A DNA stretch of 64,000 bases, from assembly GCF_028682395.1 (NCBI RefSeq), contig NZ_JANHLC010000006.1, positions 186,001-250,000 on the forward strand, given 5' to 3'. The translations under genes were made by a program, and so were the position numbers. The notes beneath the pieces were generated by a model. It ran no database searches, was not told where the DNA came from, and worked only from the letters and a program-made list of their open reading frames with translations. How positions within the stretch are numbered: position 1 is the stretch's first letter; each line of letters begins with the position of its first letter. Positions 8,712-17,258 of the stretch are shown one piece after another. Origin of the DNA: Pseudomonas putida. GTDB lineage: Bacteria > Pseudomonadota > Gammaproteobacteria > Pseudomonadales > Pseudomonadaceae.

Positions 8712-9628
8712 CGCGCCAGCAATGCCCGGCGGCCCTGCAGGCCGCCGGTGTGCACAAACACCAGGCGCGTCCCCGCGCCAAAGCGCCCACCCTCTACCGC
8801 CTGACGCAAGGCCAGCAGCGCCTTGGCGGTGTACAGCGGTTCCAGGGGCAGGGCGCAGGCCCGTTCCGTCTCGGCCATAAACGCTCGCAACGCGTCATCG
8901 ACCCTGGCGAATCCGCCACGGCAGGCCTCGATCAGCTCGTAGTTCGCCCCGGCAAAACCGGCTTCGGCCAGTATCGCCGCCACCTGCGGTGCCACACCAT
9001 GATCCGATGGCACCGCCAGCGCTCCGTAAACCCGGTGCCTCCCGCCTTCGGCCAGGACCAATCCCGCCAGTGTGGTGCCAGTCCCGCAGGCCAGCCACCA
9101 GCCATCGTGATCGCCCCAGCCCAGGGCCGCCAATTGCCCGCGCACTTGCTCCAGAAGCACCGCACACCCGCGGGCACCCGGCAGGCCACCACCGCCCTCG
9201 GGCACGCCCAGCAGCGTGGGATAGCGCGCTTGCCAGGGCGTCCAGAAACCGGCTGCGTGGCGCTCGCGGTAGCCGGCATAGCCGAGCCAATGCAAGGTCA
9301 TGCCCCAGGCCAGCAGGTCGGCGACGGTGGGCGTGTCCAGCGGCTGGCCTCGTAACAGGCCGACAGTGGCAAAGCCAAAGCGCTGCCCCGCCGCCGCCAG
9401 GGCATGCAGGTGATTGGAGTGCGCCCCCCCGAGGCTGATCAGCCCCCGGGCACCGACCCGCCGAGCCTCGGCCAGGTGCTCGCTGAGCTTGAACCATTTA
9501 TTGCCGCTGATCAGCGGGTCGATGCAATCCAGGCGCAGCACCGCCACTTCGACGCCGGCACGTTGCAGCCAGTCCAACTGCAAGCGTTCGAGCGGGGCCT
9601 GGGCAGACCAATCGGCGGGAGGCAACAT
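8708..9628 (-). CDS. PLP-dependent D-cysteine desulfhydrase / ACC deaminase-like enzyme
   Basis: A 306-residue fold-type II PLP enzyme. SGNKWFKL near residue 40 contains the Schiff-base lysine, and SLGGAHSNHLHALAAAG is the substrate/phosphate loop of the ACC deaminase and D-cysteine desulfhydrase group. True ACC deaminases are about 338 residues with other active-site residues, so a D-amino-acid desulfhydrase/lyase is more likely. ATG 9628 gives the usual N-terminus (MLPPADWSAQAPLERL); an open frame further upstream looks non-coding. It converges on the cytochrome b561 gene with a 4-bp overlap and is divergent from an acetyltransferase. Confidence 0.85.
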   Translation of the reverse strand: MLPPADWSAQAPLERLQLDWLQRAGVEVAVLRLDCIDPLISGNKWFKLSEHLAEARRVGARGLISLGGAHSNHLHALAAAGQRFGFATVGLLRGQPLDTPTVADLLAWGMTLHWLGYAGYRERHAAGFWTPWQARYPTLLGVPEGGGGLPGARGCAVLLEQVRGQLAALGWGDHDGWWLACGTGTTLAGLVLAEGGRHRVYGALAVPSDHGVAPQVAAILAEAGFAGANYELIEACRGGFARVDDALRAFMAETERACALPLEPLYTAKALLALRQAVEGGRFGAGTRLVFVHTGGLQGRRALLAR

Positions 9629-9765
9629 CCAAGCGAGATCCTGAGCAAAAGCGCGCAGTCTAGCAGCGCTCGGCGCGACCGCGCGCGGGGCCGGGCCAAA
9701 GGGCTTGCCCGACCCGACCCGCAGGTTATGATCGACCCGGCAACCCACCCCAAGGCACATCATCC

Positions 9766-10344
9766 ATGCCCCACACACCGCGACTGCTGACCGAACGCCT
9801 GATCCTGCAACCACTGGTGCTGGCCGATGCCGACGCGATCCAGCGCCTGTTCCCGCAATGGGCCGTGGTGCGCTACCTGAATGCCGCCGTACCCTGGCCC
9901 TACCCTGACGACGGTGCGCTGACCTACGTGCGCGACCTCGCCTTGCCGGCTATGGATCGCGGCCAGGAATGGCACTGGACCCTGCGCCTGCAGACCGCGC
10001 CGGAACAAGTGATCGGCAGCGTCAGCTTGATGAATGAAACGGACAACAACCGTGGCTTCTGGCTCGCACCGCCCTGGCAAGGCCGCGGCCTGGCCAGCGA
10101 GGCGAGCGCAGCGGTGACCGCCTACTGGTTCGAGGTGCTGGATCGCGACTGCCTGCGCGTGCCCAAGGCCGCGCCGAACCAGGCCTCGCGCCGGCTCAGT
10201 GAACGCAGCGGCATGCGTCTGATTCACTGTCAGGAGCAGGACTTCGTCAGCGGACGCTTACCCTGTGAAACCTGGGAAATCACCCGTGAAGAGTGGCGCG
10301 CCAGACAAACCGAGGGCAGCACACCGTCCTTCATCCGCCGTTAA
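9766..10344 (+). CDS. GNAT family N-acetyltransferase (RimJ/RimL type)
   Basis: A 192-residue acetyl-CoA-dependent transferase. LLTERLILQPL at the N-terminus and the acetyl-CoA loop in WLAPPWQGRGLASEA are typical of the RimJ/RimL-like group, which acetylates N-termini or small amines. The C-terminal SRRLSERSGM matches the usual motif where the acceptor side folds over. Substrate unknown. It stands alone, divergent from the PLP enzyme and ahead of the FecR-like gene. Confidence 0.85.
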   Translation: MPHTPRLLTERLILQPLVLADADAIQRLFPQWAVVRYLNAAVPWPYPDDGALTYVRDLALPAMDRGQEWHWTLRLQTAPEQVIGSVSLMNETDNNRGFWLAPPWQGRGLASEASAAVTAYWFEVLDRDCLRVPKAAPNQASRRLSERSGMRLIHCQEQDFVSGRLPCETWEITREEWRARQTEGSTPSFIRR

Positions 10345-10477
10345 TGCACCCAGGGCCAGAATCACTGCACCAATCACCCGCGCACCGACCACAGCATTGC
10401 GGACAGGGTTTCGCTGCATTTCTTCGAAAAATGCCGAGGTCTGTATGATTCCAGGTCCCATTTACAAAAAAAGAACC

Positions 10478-10491
10478 GCACATTGATGTGC
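10478..10491. promoter_or_regulatory. Short inverted repeat upstream of the FecR-like gene
   Basis: GCACAT-TG-ATGTGC is a perfect 6-bp inverted repeat with a 2-bp centre, 66 bp before the FecR-like start. It could be an operator. I do not recognise it as a Fur or PvdS site. Confidence 0.3.
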
Positions 10492-10557
10492 ATTTGCCAT
10501 GTGGTTGTTCGCCTCACCTCCCTGCCAGAGTAGAATGCGCGAAACCTGGATGAGTCT

Positions 10558-11580
10558 ATGACCGAGCCGATCCTCAGCGAAGCCGAACACGACGCCATCA
10601 CCGATGCCGCTGCGCATTGGTGCATGCGCCTGCACGCGGCGGATTGCACCCCGGCGGAACGCGAGGCATTTGCCCGCTGGCTGGCCGCGCATCCGATGCA
10701 CGCCTTCGAGTACGAGGCCATCCAGGAAGTCTGGGATATCGCCGACCACCTGCCTCGCCCGCACACCGAGCACATCACGCCCGCTGCGGCGCCCGTCCTG
10801 CCAGCACGTCCACGCCGTTCGCGCCGCCGCACTTATGGGCTGGCCGCGGCTATCAGCCTGTTGGCATTGCCGCTCGTGGCCTATAGCGGCTGGAACCTGG
10901 GCTTGTTGCCCAACACCTACGAAACCTTCGAATCCGGGGCAAGCGTGCGCCACGTCACCCTTGCCGACGGCAGCACCGTCGAACTGAACCTGGGCAGCCA
11001 ACTGACCTACAGCAACTACAAGGATCAGCGCCGGGTCACGTTAAGCAAGGGCGAAGCGTTTTTCGACGTCAGTCACGATGCCGAGCACCCATTCGTGGTC
11101 CGCGCCGGCGAGGGGCGAATCCGGGTGACCGGCACGCGCTTCAATGTGTGGATGTACGAAGACCAGGTCCGCGTGACCCTGCTCGAAGGTTCGGTGCTGG
11201 TCAGCAGTAACCGCAATCTGCAAACCGACGGCTTTCGCCTGGAGCCCGGCATGCAGGCCAGCTACCACTCTGGCGACTTCGAGCCACGGCTGAGCCAGAG
11301 CGCGGCCAACGACCCGAACCTGGCCTGGCGCAATGGCAAGTTGATCCTGGACAACCTGGCCCTGACCGACGCCCTGCCCTTGATCAACCGCTACCTGAAG
11401 AACCCAGTCATGCTCGCCGACCATACGACCGGCCGCATCCGTATCGGCGGCATCTACAACACCCAGGAAGTCGCCGGGCTGATCGGCTCCCTGCCCAAGG
11501 TGCTGCCGGTCTACCTGACCCGCAACCGGGACGGCAACCCGGTGCTCAACTCGATCCCTCGCGTTCCGCCCGAAAGCTGA
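10558..11580 (+). CDS. FecR-family anti-sigma regulator (FpvR candidate)
   Basis: A 340-residue FecR-type protein: a cytoplasmic N-terminal DUF4880 domain (residues 8-60, AAHWCMRLHAADCTPAEREA), one membrane segment (about 95-115), a periplasmic FecR domain (130-225, VTLADGSTVELNLGS and GEAFFDVSHD) and a C-terminal STN-like domain (265-335). Such proteins hold an ECF sigma factor inactive until a TonB-dependent receptor signals. Neither a sigma factor nor a receptor is adjacent, so the partner is encoded elsewhere. The neighbouring pvdQ makes a pyoverdine regulator such as FpvR the best guess; this is inference. Confidence 0.85.
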   Translation: MTEPILSEAEHDAITDAAAHWCMRLHAADCTPAEREAFARWLAAHPMHAFEYEAIQEVWDIADHLPRPHTEHITPAAAPVLPARPRRSRRRTYGLAAAISLLALPLVAYSGWNLGLLPNTYETFESGASVRHVTLADGSTVELNLGSQLTYSNYKDQRRVTLSKGEAFFDVSHDAEHPFVVRAGEGRIRVTGTRFNVWMYEDQVRVTLLEGSVLVSSNRNLQTDGFRLEPGMQASYHSGDFEPRLSQSAANDPNLAWRNGKLILDNLALTDALPLINRYLKNPVMLADHTTGRIRIGGIYNTQEVAGLIGSLPKVLPVYLTRNRDGNPVLNSIPRVPPES

Positions 11581-11616
11581 AAGGCCGCGTACGCCTCCCG
11601 GTCGCACACGGCCTTT
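11580..11616. terminator. Bidirectional hairpin between fecR-like and pvdQ
   Basis: AAAGGCCG (11580-11587) pairs with CGGCCTTT (11609-11616) around a 21-nt loop. The A and T tracts at the two ends would give U-rich 3' ends in both directions, fitting the two convergent genes. Confidence 0.55.
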
Positions 11617-11638
11617 CTGCATACCTGACAAAACCCCT

Positions 11639-13984
11639 TTAATGTGAAGCCGTGCTCGCGTGCTGCCCGTCGCGCTCGGCGATCCGTTGCAGGCGGTAGG
11701 CCGGATCGGCCTCGATCTGCGCGCGGGTGAAGGGCATGGTATGCCACTGTTTATCCGAGAACGCTTGTGTCTGGTCGCGGAAATGCGGGGACGACGGATC
11801 GCTGGACAGCGAAAACGCCAATACCCCCAGGGCCTTCGGCCCCGACTCTTCGAAACTGACCACCTGCAGGTAGCTGGTGCCGCTCACCACTTCCCGCTTG
11901 CCGCCGGTGCCCGCCACGCTCTGCATGGCGTTGTACACGCCCAGCGCCTGCGGCCCGCCATGAATCGGCACAGCCTGGCCGCCCGCGCTGACCTGCTGCA
12001 AATCACCCCAGCGGGTATCGGCCGGCAGGCCGCTCTCGGCCAGTGCCTGGGTGACCGTGACCAGTGCCCCACGCAATGCTTCAGCCACGGGTGGACGCTC
12101 GATAGCCAGGCCATTTGGCGTATGCCGAGGGGCACGAGGATCGAACGCCACACGCCAGTGACCATCGAGCGGCTGGAGGGCTTCGACCAGCTTCTGGAAG
12201 TACACAAAGCCCAACCCGCTGTGCAGATTGGCGCCACGGTCCCAGCGCTTCAGCTGGCTGCAGGCCGGCTCCACGGCGGTAGCGGCGCTGCCTTGCTGTG
12301 CCGCGCAGAACTGCAGGACATCCGCCAGCAACAGGTCGGCCAGGTACACCTGGTCGTCCATGACCATCTGCTGCAAGTCACTGACCCCCACCGCTCCCGG
12401 GCGATCCAGCCGGCCCAGGCGGTCGAGGGCAAACCGCGCGCGCAGCCCCAGCGGCTGGCCGTCCTGGCTGATCAGCGGCGAGAAGCCCGTCAGCGGGGCT
12501 GCCGGATTCGCCAGCCAGGCCGAGTCATTGGAGTGCTGGACAAAGTCGCCACGTTGCAACTGAGGCAGCCGCTCGGCGGCGAAAATACCTTTCTGCGCTG
12601 CCTTTGGATCGCTGCCCCAGGCACAGGCGCTTCGCGAACCGTCCAGCACGATCAGTTGCAAGCCGGCCCGAGGATCGCTGCACTGCGCCATCTGGGCCGC
12701 GTCAACATGGGGCACCACCGACTGGTTCATGTACAGCGCCTGGCCACGATCATCCACCGCCAGCGTGTTGACCCAGGGAATCCCCTGCAGGCGATGCACC
12801 GACGCCTGCAATTCTTCCAGGCTGGCGGCCTGGTTCATCGCATACCACTGCTGCAGAACCCGATCATTGTCCAGGTTGGCGTCGCGCAGACTGTAGGCAA
12901 ACTGTGGGCTCCAATCGAGCCGGCCGGGCCATTGCACCACGGGGCCAAACGGCGAGCTATAGACCACGCGCTCGACCCGGGCCAGGGAGCCATCAGGCTG
13001 CAGGCTCTCGACCACCACGGTCTGGCGGGTCAGCGGGCGGGAGCGGCCATCGAGCAGATAACGGGTCGGATCCTTCGGATCGAGTGTCAGCCGGTACAGG
13101 GTGAAGTGCTTGGAGCTGTCGACCGTATGGGTCCAGGCCAGGTGCTGGCTGAAACCGATATTGATCAGCGGCAGGCCGGGCAACGAGGCGCCCATGACAT
13201 CGAGCTTGCCGGGAATGCTCAGGTGCATCTGATAGAAACGCAGGCCACCGTCCCAAGGGAAATGCGGATTGGCCAGGAGCAGGCCACGCCCATTGAATGA
13301 ACGCTCGCCGCCGACCGCCACGGCATTGCTGCCACGATCCAGGGCAAACCGCTGCTGGCGCTCGGCGGCCAGTTGGAAATCCGCCGGCGCCGACACACGC
13401 TGCGCCGTCGCCTGGGGTGGCGTCGCACCCGCCAGGGCTTCGACAAACTGCCCCGCGCCGCCTTCCGCCAGCAACCGGCGGGTGAGCTTGACCAGATCGT
13501 CAGTGGTGATCGGCCGCACCCACGCCGCCTGGCACTCAACCGGCAAGCCGGCGCTGCCGCGCTCGGCCAACTGACGGTTGTAGCCGGCCACATAGCCATC
13601 CATCAGTTGGCGAACCTCGTCCGGCTGCGCGCGCCAGAACGCCGCAACGGCTTTCGAGCCGTTGAGCCACTGAAAGAACACATCGCTGGCCAGGTTCGGG
13701 CGCTGCTCCAGTGTTCGCTGCTCGGCGCCGAAATATTTCGCTCGCTCGCCATTGACCGTAACGATTTCATTGGCCAGCAGGCAGAGATTGTCCTGGGCAT
13801 AGGCGTACCCGATCCCGTAGCCAAGACCTCGCTCGTTCTGTGCGCTGATATGGGGAACACCGAAGGTGGTGCGCCGGATTTCGGCTTCGGTATCGGTGGG
13901 CGATACGCGGGCCTGGGCGGCCAGGATCAGTCCGAAGAACAGCCCGGCGAGGCCAATACGGGGTAACAACCTGGAATAAGTCAC
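11639..13984 (-). CDS. pvdQ: Acyl-homoserine lactone / pyoverdine acylase PvdQ
   Basis: Periplasmic Ntn-hydrolase of the penicillin-acylase family that removes the fatty-acid chain from the pyoverdine precursor and can hydrolyse long-chain homoserine lactones. The 781-residue precursor starts at GTG 13984, with AGGAG 6 nt upstream and a signal peptide (LAGLFFGLILAAQA). ERGLGYGIGYAYAQDN is typical of PvdQ. Self-cleavage should fall at Gly218-Ser219 in LDRGSNAVAVGG, exposing the catalytic N-terminal serine of the beta chain; the PAO1 enzyme is similar in length. Neighbours are a Fur-related PA2384-like gene and a FecR-like regulator. Confidence 0.95.
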   Translation of the reverse strand: MTYSRLLPRIGLAGLFFGLILAAQARVSPTDTEAEIRRTTFGVPHISAQNERGLGYGIGYAYAQDNLCLLANEIVTVNGERAKYFGAEQRTLEQRPNLASDVFFQWLNGSKAVAAFWRAQPDEVRQLMDGYVAGYNRQLAERGSAGLPVECQAAWVRPITTDDLVKLTRRLLAEGGAGQFVEALAGATPPQATAQRVSAPADFQLAAERQQRFALDRGSNAVAVGGERSFNGRGLLLANPHFPWDGGLRFYQMHLSIPGKLDVMGASLPGLPLINIGFSQHLAWTHTVDSSKHFTLYRLTLDPKDPTRYLLDGRSRPLTRQTVVVESLQPDGSLARVERVVYSSPFGPVVQWPGRLDWSPQFAYSLRDANLDNDRVLQQWYAMNQAASLEELQASVHRLQGIPWVNTLAVDDRGQALYMNQSVVPHVDAAQMAQCSDPRAGLQLIVLDGSRSACAWGSDPKAAQKGIFAAERLPQLQRGDFVQHSNDSAWLANPAAPLTGFSPLISQDGQPLGLRARFALDRLGRLDRPGAVGVSDLQQMVMDDQVYLADLLLADVLQFCAAQQGSAATAVEPACSQLKRWDRGANLHSGLGFVYFQKLVEALQPLDGHWRVAFDPRAPRHTPNGLAIERPPVAEALRGALVTVTQALAESGLPADTRWGDLQQVSAGGQAVPIHGGPQALGVYNAMQSVAGTGGKREVVSGTSYLQVVSFEESGPKALGVLAFSLSSDPSSPHFRDQTQAFSDKQWHTMPFTRAQIEADPAYRLQRIAERDGQHASTASH

Positions 13985-14035
13985 GCGGGCTCCTGAGCAA
14001 AAACGCACAGCCGGAAGTTGGCTACCCCCGTTAAG

Positions 14036-14058
14036 ACGAAGCCCCGACAAAAAATTTA
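14036..14058 (-). promoter_or_regulatory. Candidate PvdS (iron-starvation) promoter of pvdQ
   Basis: On the minus strand GGCTTAAAT is followed after 15 nt by CGT (14038-14036). The PvdS consensus is TAAAT, 16-17 nt, CGT, so spacing is one short. Position, about 50 bp ahead of the GTG start of a known PvdS-regulated gene, supports it. Confidence 0.45.
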
Positions 14059-14204
14059 AGCCTCAGGCCCAGCAAAATCGCTCTCAAACCCGCTACTGAC
14101 AAAATTTACACACCGACGGCTTCATGATTTTGCGCTCTCGTTCGTCTTATCTAATGAGAGCAATCATTGACTTCCTGTTTCACGCTCTGAAAAGGAGTTT
14201 TTGC

Positions 14205-14582
14205 ATGTACGACCAGCAAGCGCCAATGGAAGGCCGCAACCTCTCCCGCGAGACGTCATTCAGCGCAGGCGAGCCGTTTCTCGATAAACACAGCGAACGC
14301 AGGAGCAACGAGCGCATCCGTTGCCTGCTCAAGCACTTCGGCCTGCGCACCAGCCTGATCCGGCTGAAAGTGATCGATGCGCTACTGACCGCCGCCGCCG
14401 ACAATCGCAAGCTCGGCGTGCGCGGCGTACACAGCCACCTGGTCGAGCTGGACATTCCCTTGTCCTTTCTCAGCGTGCGCGAAGTGCTCAAGCGGCTCAG
14501 CAGCGAAGGCGTCATCACCCTCAATGCCGATAAAAGCTATGGGCTGAATCAGCAGGCCACCGCTGTTCTGAAGCAGCTCTAA
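14205..14582 (+). CDS. PA2384-like Fur-related regulator
   Basis: A 125-residue protein whose C-terminal half forms a winged-helix like the DNA-binding domain of Fur: IRCLLKHFGLRTSLIRLKVIDAL, then VRGVHSHLVELDIPLSFLSVREVLKRL. It lacks Fur's metal-binding dimerisation domain. In P. aeruginosa PA2384, also next to pvdQ, is strongly iron-starvation induced with weak similarity to the Fur DNA-binding domain; position and sequence type agree here. The start is ATG 14205, with AAGGAG 7 nt upstream. The leader contains AATGA-N6-TCATT (about 14153-14168), a possible but non-canonical Fur site. Confidence 0.8.
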   Translation: MYDQQAPMEGRNLSRETSFSAGEPFLDKHSERRSNERIRCLLKHFGLRTSLIRLKVIDALLTAAADNRKLGVRGVHSHLVELDIPLSFLSVREVLKRLSSEGVITLNADKSYGLNQQATAVLKQL

Positions 14583-14617
14583 GCGGCAAGAACAGAGTGG
14601 GGGCTTGGAGGTGAAGC

Positions 14618-14806
14618 CTAGGGCTTCACCTTGCGCCGCATAACGCCGTTGATCACCACCACCAGCACCGCAACGCCAATGGCGATGTACTGGAAGGTTT
14701 TCTCGCTGATCGTCCCGGCATTCTGCAGGTAGGACAAACCAAGCATGATGCCCAGTACCGCCAGGGCAATCAGGAGCGAGTATTTCAAGCGTTGGGATTG
14801 AGTCAT
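14618..14806 (-). CDS. Small two-helix membrane protein
   Basis: A 62-residue protein starting at ATG 14806 (MTQSQRLKYSLLIALAVLG). Two hydrophobic helices, roughly residues 8-25 and 37-55, are separated by a short polar loop and followed by the basic tail MRRKVKP. This predicts a helical hairpin in the inner membrane with cytoplasmic termini. The open frame extends further upstream, but that part has no sensible signal. Function unknown; the ribosome site (AAGAG) is weak. Confidence 0.7.
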   Translation of the reverse strand: MTQSQRLKYSLLIALAVLGIMLGLSYLQNAGTISEKTFQYIAIGVAVLVVVINGVMRRKVKP

Positions 14807-14976
14807 TGCGGGCTCTTGGAATAGAAGTAGAAAAGGATGGCGCAGTGTATCGGCTTTGTATCGAGATACATGCCAACAACCTACAAAGCCGGACGAATAA
14901 GACGACACATGCACAGTCTCATATTACAGCCCGATCAGCGTTTTCGCTGCCAGGCGTTAACCATGAGGATTGATCC

Positions 14977-15123
14977 ATGTTACGTCGAATCACCCGGCTG
15001 ATTCCCCTGTTGTTGGTCCTGGCCCTAAGCGGTTGCATCGTCTTCCCGCGCGGCGGTGGCTGGCATGATCACGGCCCGCGTTACTACAACGCGGGTCCTG
15101 GCCCGGGCTACTACCATCGCTGA
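14977..15123 (+). CDS. Small lipoprotein, 48 residues
   Basis: A very short gene: ATG 14977 to TGA 15123. The product begins MLRRITRLIPLLLVLALSGC, a complete lipoprotein signal with lipobox LSGC (Cys20), followed by a 28-residue tail rich in glycine, tyrosine and histidine (GGGWHDHGPRYYN). AGGA lies 7 nt before the start. Mature length would be only 29 residues. Gly/Tyr/His-rich tails of this kind occur in small Pseudomonas outer-membrane lipoproteins of unknown role; metal binding by the histidines is possible but unproven. Confidence 0.7.
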   Translation: MLRRITRLIPLLLVLALSGCIVFPRGGGWHDHGPRYYNAGPGPGYYHR

Positions 15124-15143
15124 TCCGCCCACTCCCCCACCTC

Positions 15144-16061
15144 TCAGGCCGGACGCTGCAAACCGCTGTCCGGCCGCGCGCACAACGTCACCAACCAATC
15201 GACAAACACCCGCACGCGCTGCGACAACTGCCGATGGGGCGGATACAGCGCCGTCAATGGCAGCCCGGGCGGCGGGCAATCGCGCAACACTTCACATAAG
15301 TGCCCTTCGCACAAATGAGCCCGCGCATGGTAGTACGGCACCTGCACCAGGCCGTACCCTGCCGTACACGCGGCCAGGTACCCCGCCGCGCTGTTGACCG
15401 AAATCCGTCGAGGCAGGTCCACCGGCCAAATCCTGTCACCCCGTTCAAACTCCAGGCCGTAGCGTTTACCGCTGGTGGTGGAGAAGTACTCGACCATGCG
15501 ATGCCCTTCCAGCGCCTCGATGGTCAGAGGGGTACCGTGCGCCTGCAGATACCCGGGGCTGGCACACGTCAGTTGGTCCATCAGGGCCAGGGGCCGGGCT
15601 ACCAGCGAGTCATCCAGCGGCAGGCCGGCACGCAGCACACAATCGACGCCCTCGCGGATCAGATCGACCGGCCGATCGTTCAAACCGATCTCCAGCTCGA
15701 TATGCGGGTAACGCTCGGTAAACTGCGCCAGGGCCGGGATCACGATGAGCTGGCCGATGCCTGATGGCATATCGACCCGCAGGGTGCCGCGCGGATTCTG
15801 CCGCGTACTGGAAAACTGCGTCTCAACCTCCTCCAGATCCGCCAGCAGACCCACACAGCGCTGGTAGTAAGCCGCGCCATCGAGGGTCGGCGAGACTTGC
15901 CGGGTGGTCCGCTGCAACAGCTGCACGCCCAGGTGCGCCTCCAGCTGTTTGATCACGATGGTCACTGATGCCCGCGGCAATTGCAGGCTGTCGGCTGCCT
16001 TGGCGAAACCGCCGAGCTCGACGATGCGGGTAAAAACGCGCATGGCGTGGAATCGGTCCAT
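15144..16061 (-). CDS. LysR-family transcriptional regulator
   Basis: A 305-residue LysR regulator starting at ATG 16061 (MDRFHAMRVFTRIVELGGF). The N-terminal winged helix (residues 5-65, FAKAADSLQLPRASVTIVIKQLE) is followed by a type 2 periplasmic-binding-like effector domain. The TRQVSPTLDGAAYY stretch places it in the CrgA/DmlR-type group common beside oxidoreductases. It is divergent from the aldo/keto reductase gene, which is the probable target; the 108-bp gap would hold the operator. Confidence 0.9.
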   Translation of the reverse strand: MDRFHAMRVFTRIVELGGFAKAADSLQLPRASVTIVIKQLEAHLGVQLLQRTTRQVSPTLDGAAYYQRCVGLLADLEEVETQFSSTRQNPRGTLRVDMPSGIGQLIVIPALAQFTERYPHIELEIGLNDRPVDLIREGVDCVLRAGLPLDDSLVARPLALMDQLTCASPGYLQAHGTPLTIEALEGHRMVEYFSTTSGKRYGLEFERGDRIWPVDLPRRISVNSAAGYLAACTAGYGLVQVPYYHARAHLCEGHLCEVLRDCPPPGLPLTALYPPHRQLSQRVRVFVDWLVTLCARPDSGLQRPA

Positions 16062-16169
16062 TGGCAGCCCCATTATTTAGAATTTACAAACAGTGTTAGC
16101 GGTTCTAGCCGGTTTATCCAGGGTTTGTCGAGGACAACAATAGGCTCTCTCACTCAGGAGCTGCCCACA

Positions 16170-17165
16170 ATGTACACACGTCAACTGGGAACACAGGGGC
16201 CGCAGGTCTCGGCCATCGGCCTTGGCTGCATGGGCATGACTGACTTCTACACCACCGGCAGCGATACCCGCGAAGCCACTGCGACCCTGCATCGCGCCCT
16301 CGAACTGGGGATCAACTTCTTCGATACGGCCGACATCTATGGTCCCCACACCAACGAAGCCCTGTTGGGCCAGGCCTTGCGCGGCAAGCGCGAGCAGGTC
16401 TTTCTGGCCAGCAAGTTCGGCATCCTGCGCGACCCGGCGCACCCCGAACGGCGTGGGGTCAACGGCCGCCCCGAGTATGTCCAGGCGGCCCTCGAAGGCA
16501 CGCTGCAACGCCTGGGGATCGAGACGCTGGACCTTTATTACCAGCATCGCGTCGACCCGGATGTGGCCATCGAAGAGACCGTCGGCGCCATGGCCGACCT
16601 GGTCAAGGCCGGCAAGGTGCGCTACTTGGGGCTCAGCGAGGCATCGGCGGCGACCCTGGAGCGGGCCCACCGGATCCACCCCATCAGCGCCCTGCAAAGT
16701 GAATACTCGCTGTGGAGTCGCGACCCGCAAGAGAACGGCTGCCTGGCCGCCTGCCAGCACCTGGGCGTCGCCTTTGTGCCTTATAGCCCACTGGGACGGG
16801 GGTTTCTGACCGGTGCCCTGCAAAGCCCGGATGACTTTGCCGCCGATGACTATCGCCGCTTCAGCCCGCGGTTCCAGGGCGAGAATTTCAAACGCAACCT
16901 GCGCCTGGTGACGCAGGTCCAGCAGCTGGCGGCGGACAAAGGCGTGAGCGCCGGCCAGTTGGCCCTGGCCTGGGTACTGGCCCAAGGCGACTATCTGATC
17001 CCGATTCCCGGGACCAAACAGCGCAAATACCTGGAAGAGAATGTCGCGGCGCTGGAGATCCGCCTGCTGCCTGCGGAGTTGCAGGCACTGGAGGCGATCT
17101 TTAGCGAGAATGCCGCTGCAGGCCTGCGTTATCCCGAGGCCGTGATGGGCCAGTTGAATCGATAG
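16170..17165 (+). CDS. Aldo/keto reductase
   Basis: A 331-residue NADPH-dependent TIM-barrel oxidoreductase starting at ATG 16170, with AGGAG 9 nt upstream. The catalytic tetrad is visible: Asp and Tyr in FFDTADIYG, Lys in FLASKFG, and His in YYQHRVDP. The C-terminal PIPGTKQRKYLEENV forms the NADP phosphate-binding site. YajO/YhdN-like members reduce aldehydes such as methylglyoxal; the true substrate is unknown. Probably regulated by the divergent LysR gene. Confidence 0.92.
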   Translation: MYTRQLGTQGPQVSAIGLGCMGMTDFYTTGSDTREATATLHRALELGINFFDTADIYGPHTNEALLGQALRGKREQVFLASKFGILRDPAHPERRGVNGRPEYVQAALEGTLQRLGIETLDLYYQHRVDPDVAIEETVGAMADLVKAGKVRYLGLSEASAATLERAHRIHPISALQSEYSLWSRDPQENGCLAACQHLGVAFVPYSPLGRGFLTGALQSPDDFAADDYRRFSPRFQGENFKRNLRLVTQVQQLAADKGVSAGQLALAWVLAQGDYLIPIPGTKQRKYLEENVAALEIRLLPAELQALEAIFSENAAAGLRYPEAVMGQLNR

Positions 17166-17258
17166 CCGCCAGGCTGCGTTCGCCATCCAGGCCGCTCAAT
17201 CGGCCTGGATAAACGCGTTACGGCGCTGGGCGCAACAACCGCGACAAGGCTGCCGGTA

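Noticed and set aside
10258..10461. 67-codon minus-strand frame with a hydrophobic stretch (NAVVGARVIGAVILALGAL)
   Set aside because: It overlaps the acetyltransferase 3' end on the other strand and lacks a ribosome site. Possibly a membrane-gene remnant, but unsupported.
11660..13300. 546-codon plus-strand open frame
   Set aside because: Antisense to pvdQ, with no family features.
14152..14171. AATGA-N6-TCATT as a Fur box before the PA2384-like gene
   Set aside because: Spacing differs from the Fur consensus (N3 between the arms); kept only as a remark in that gene's entry.
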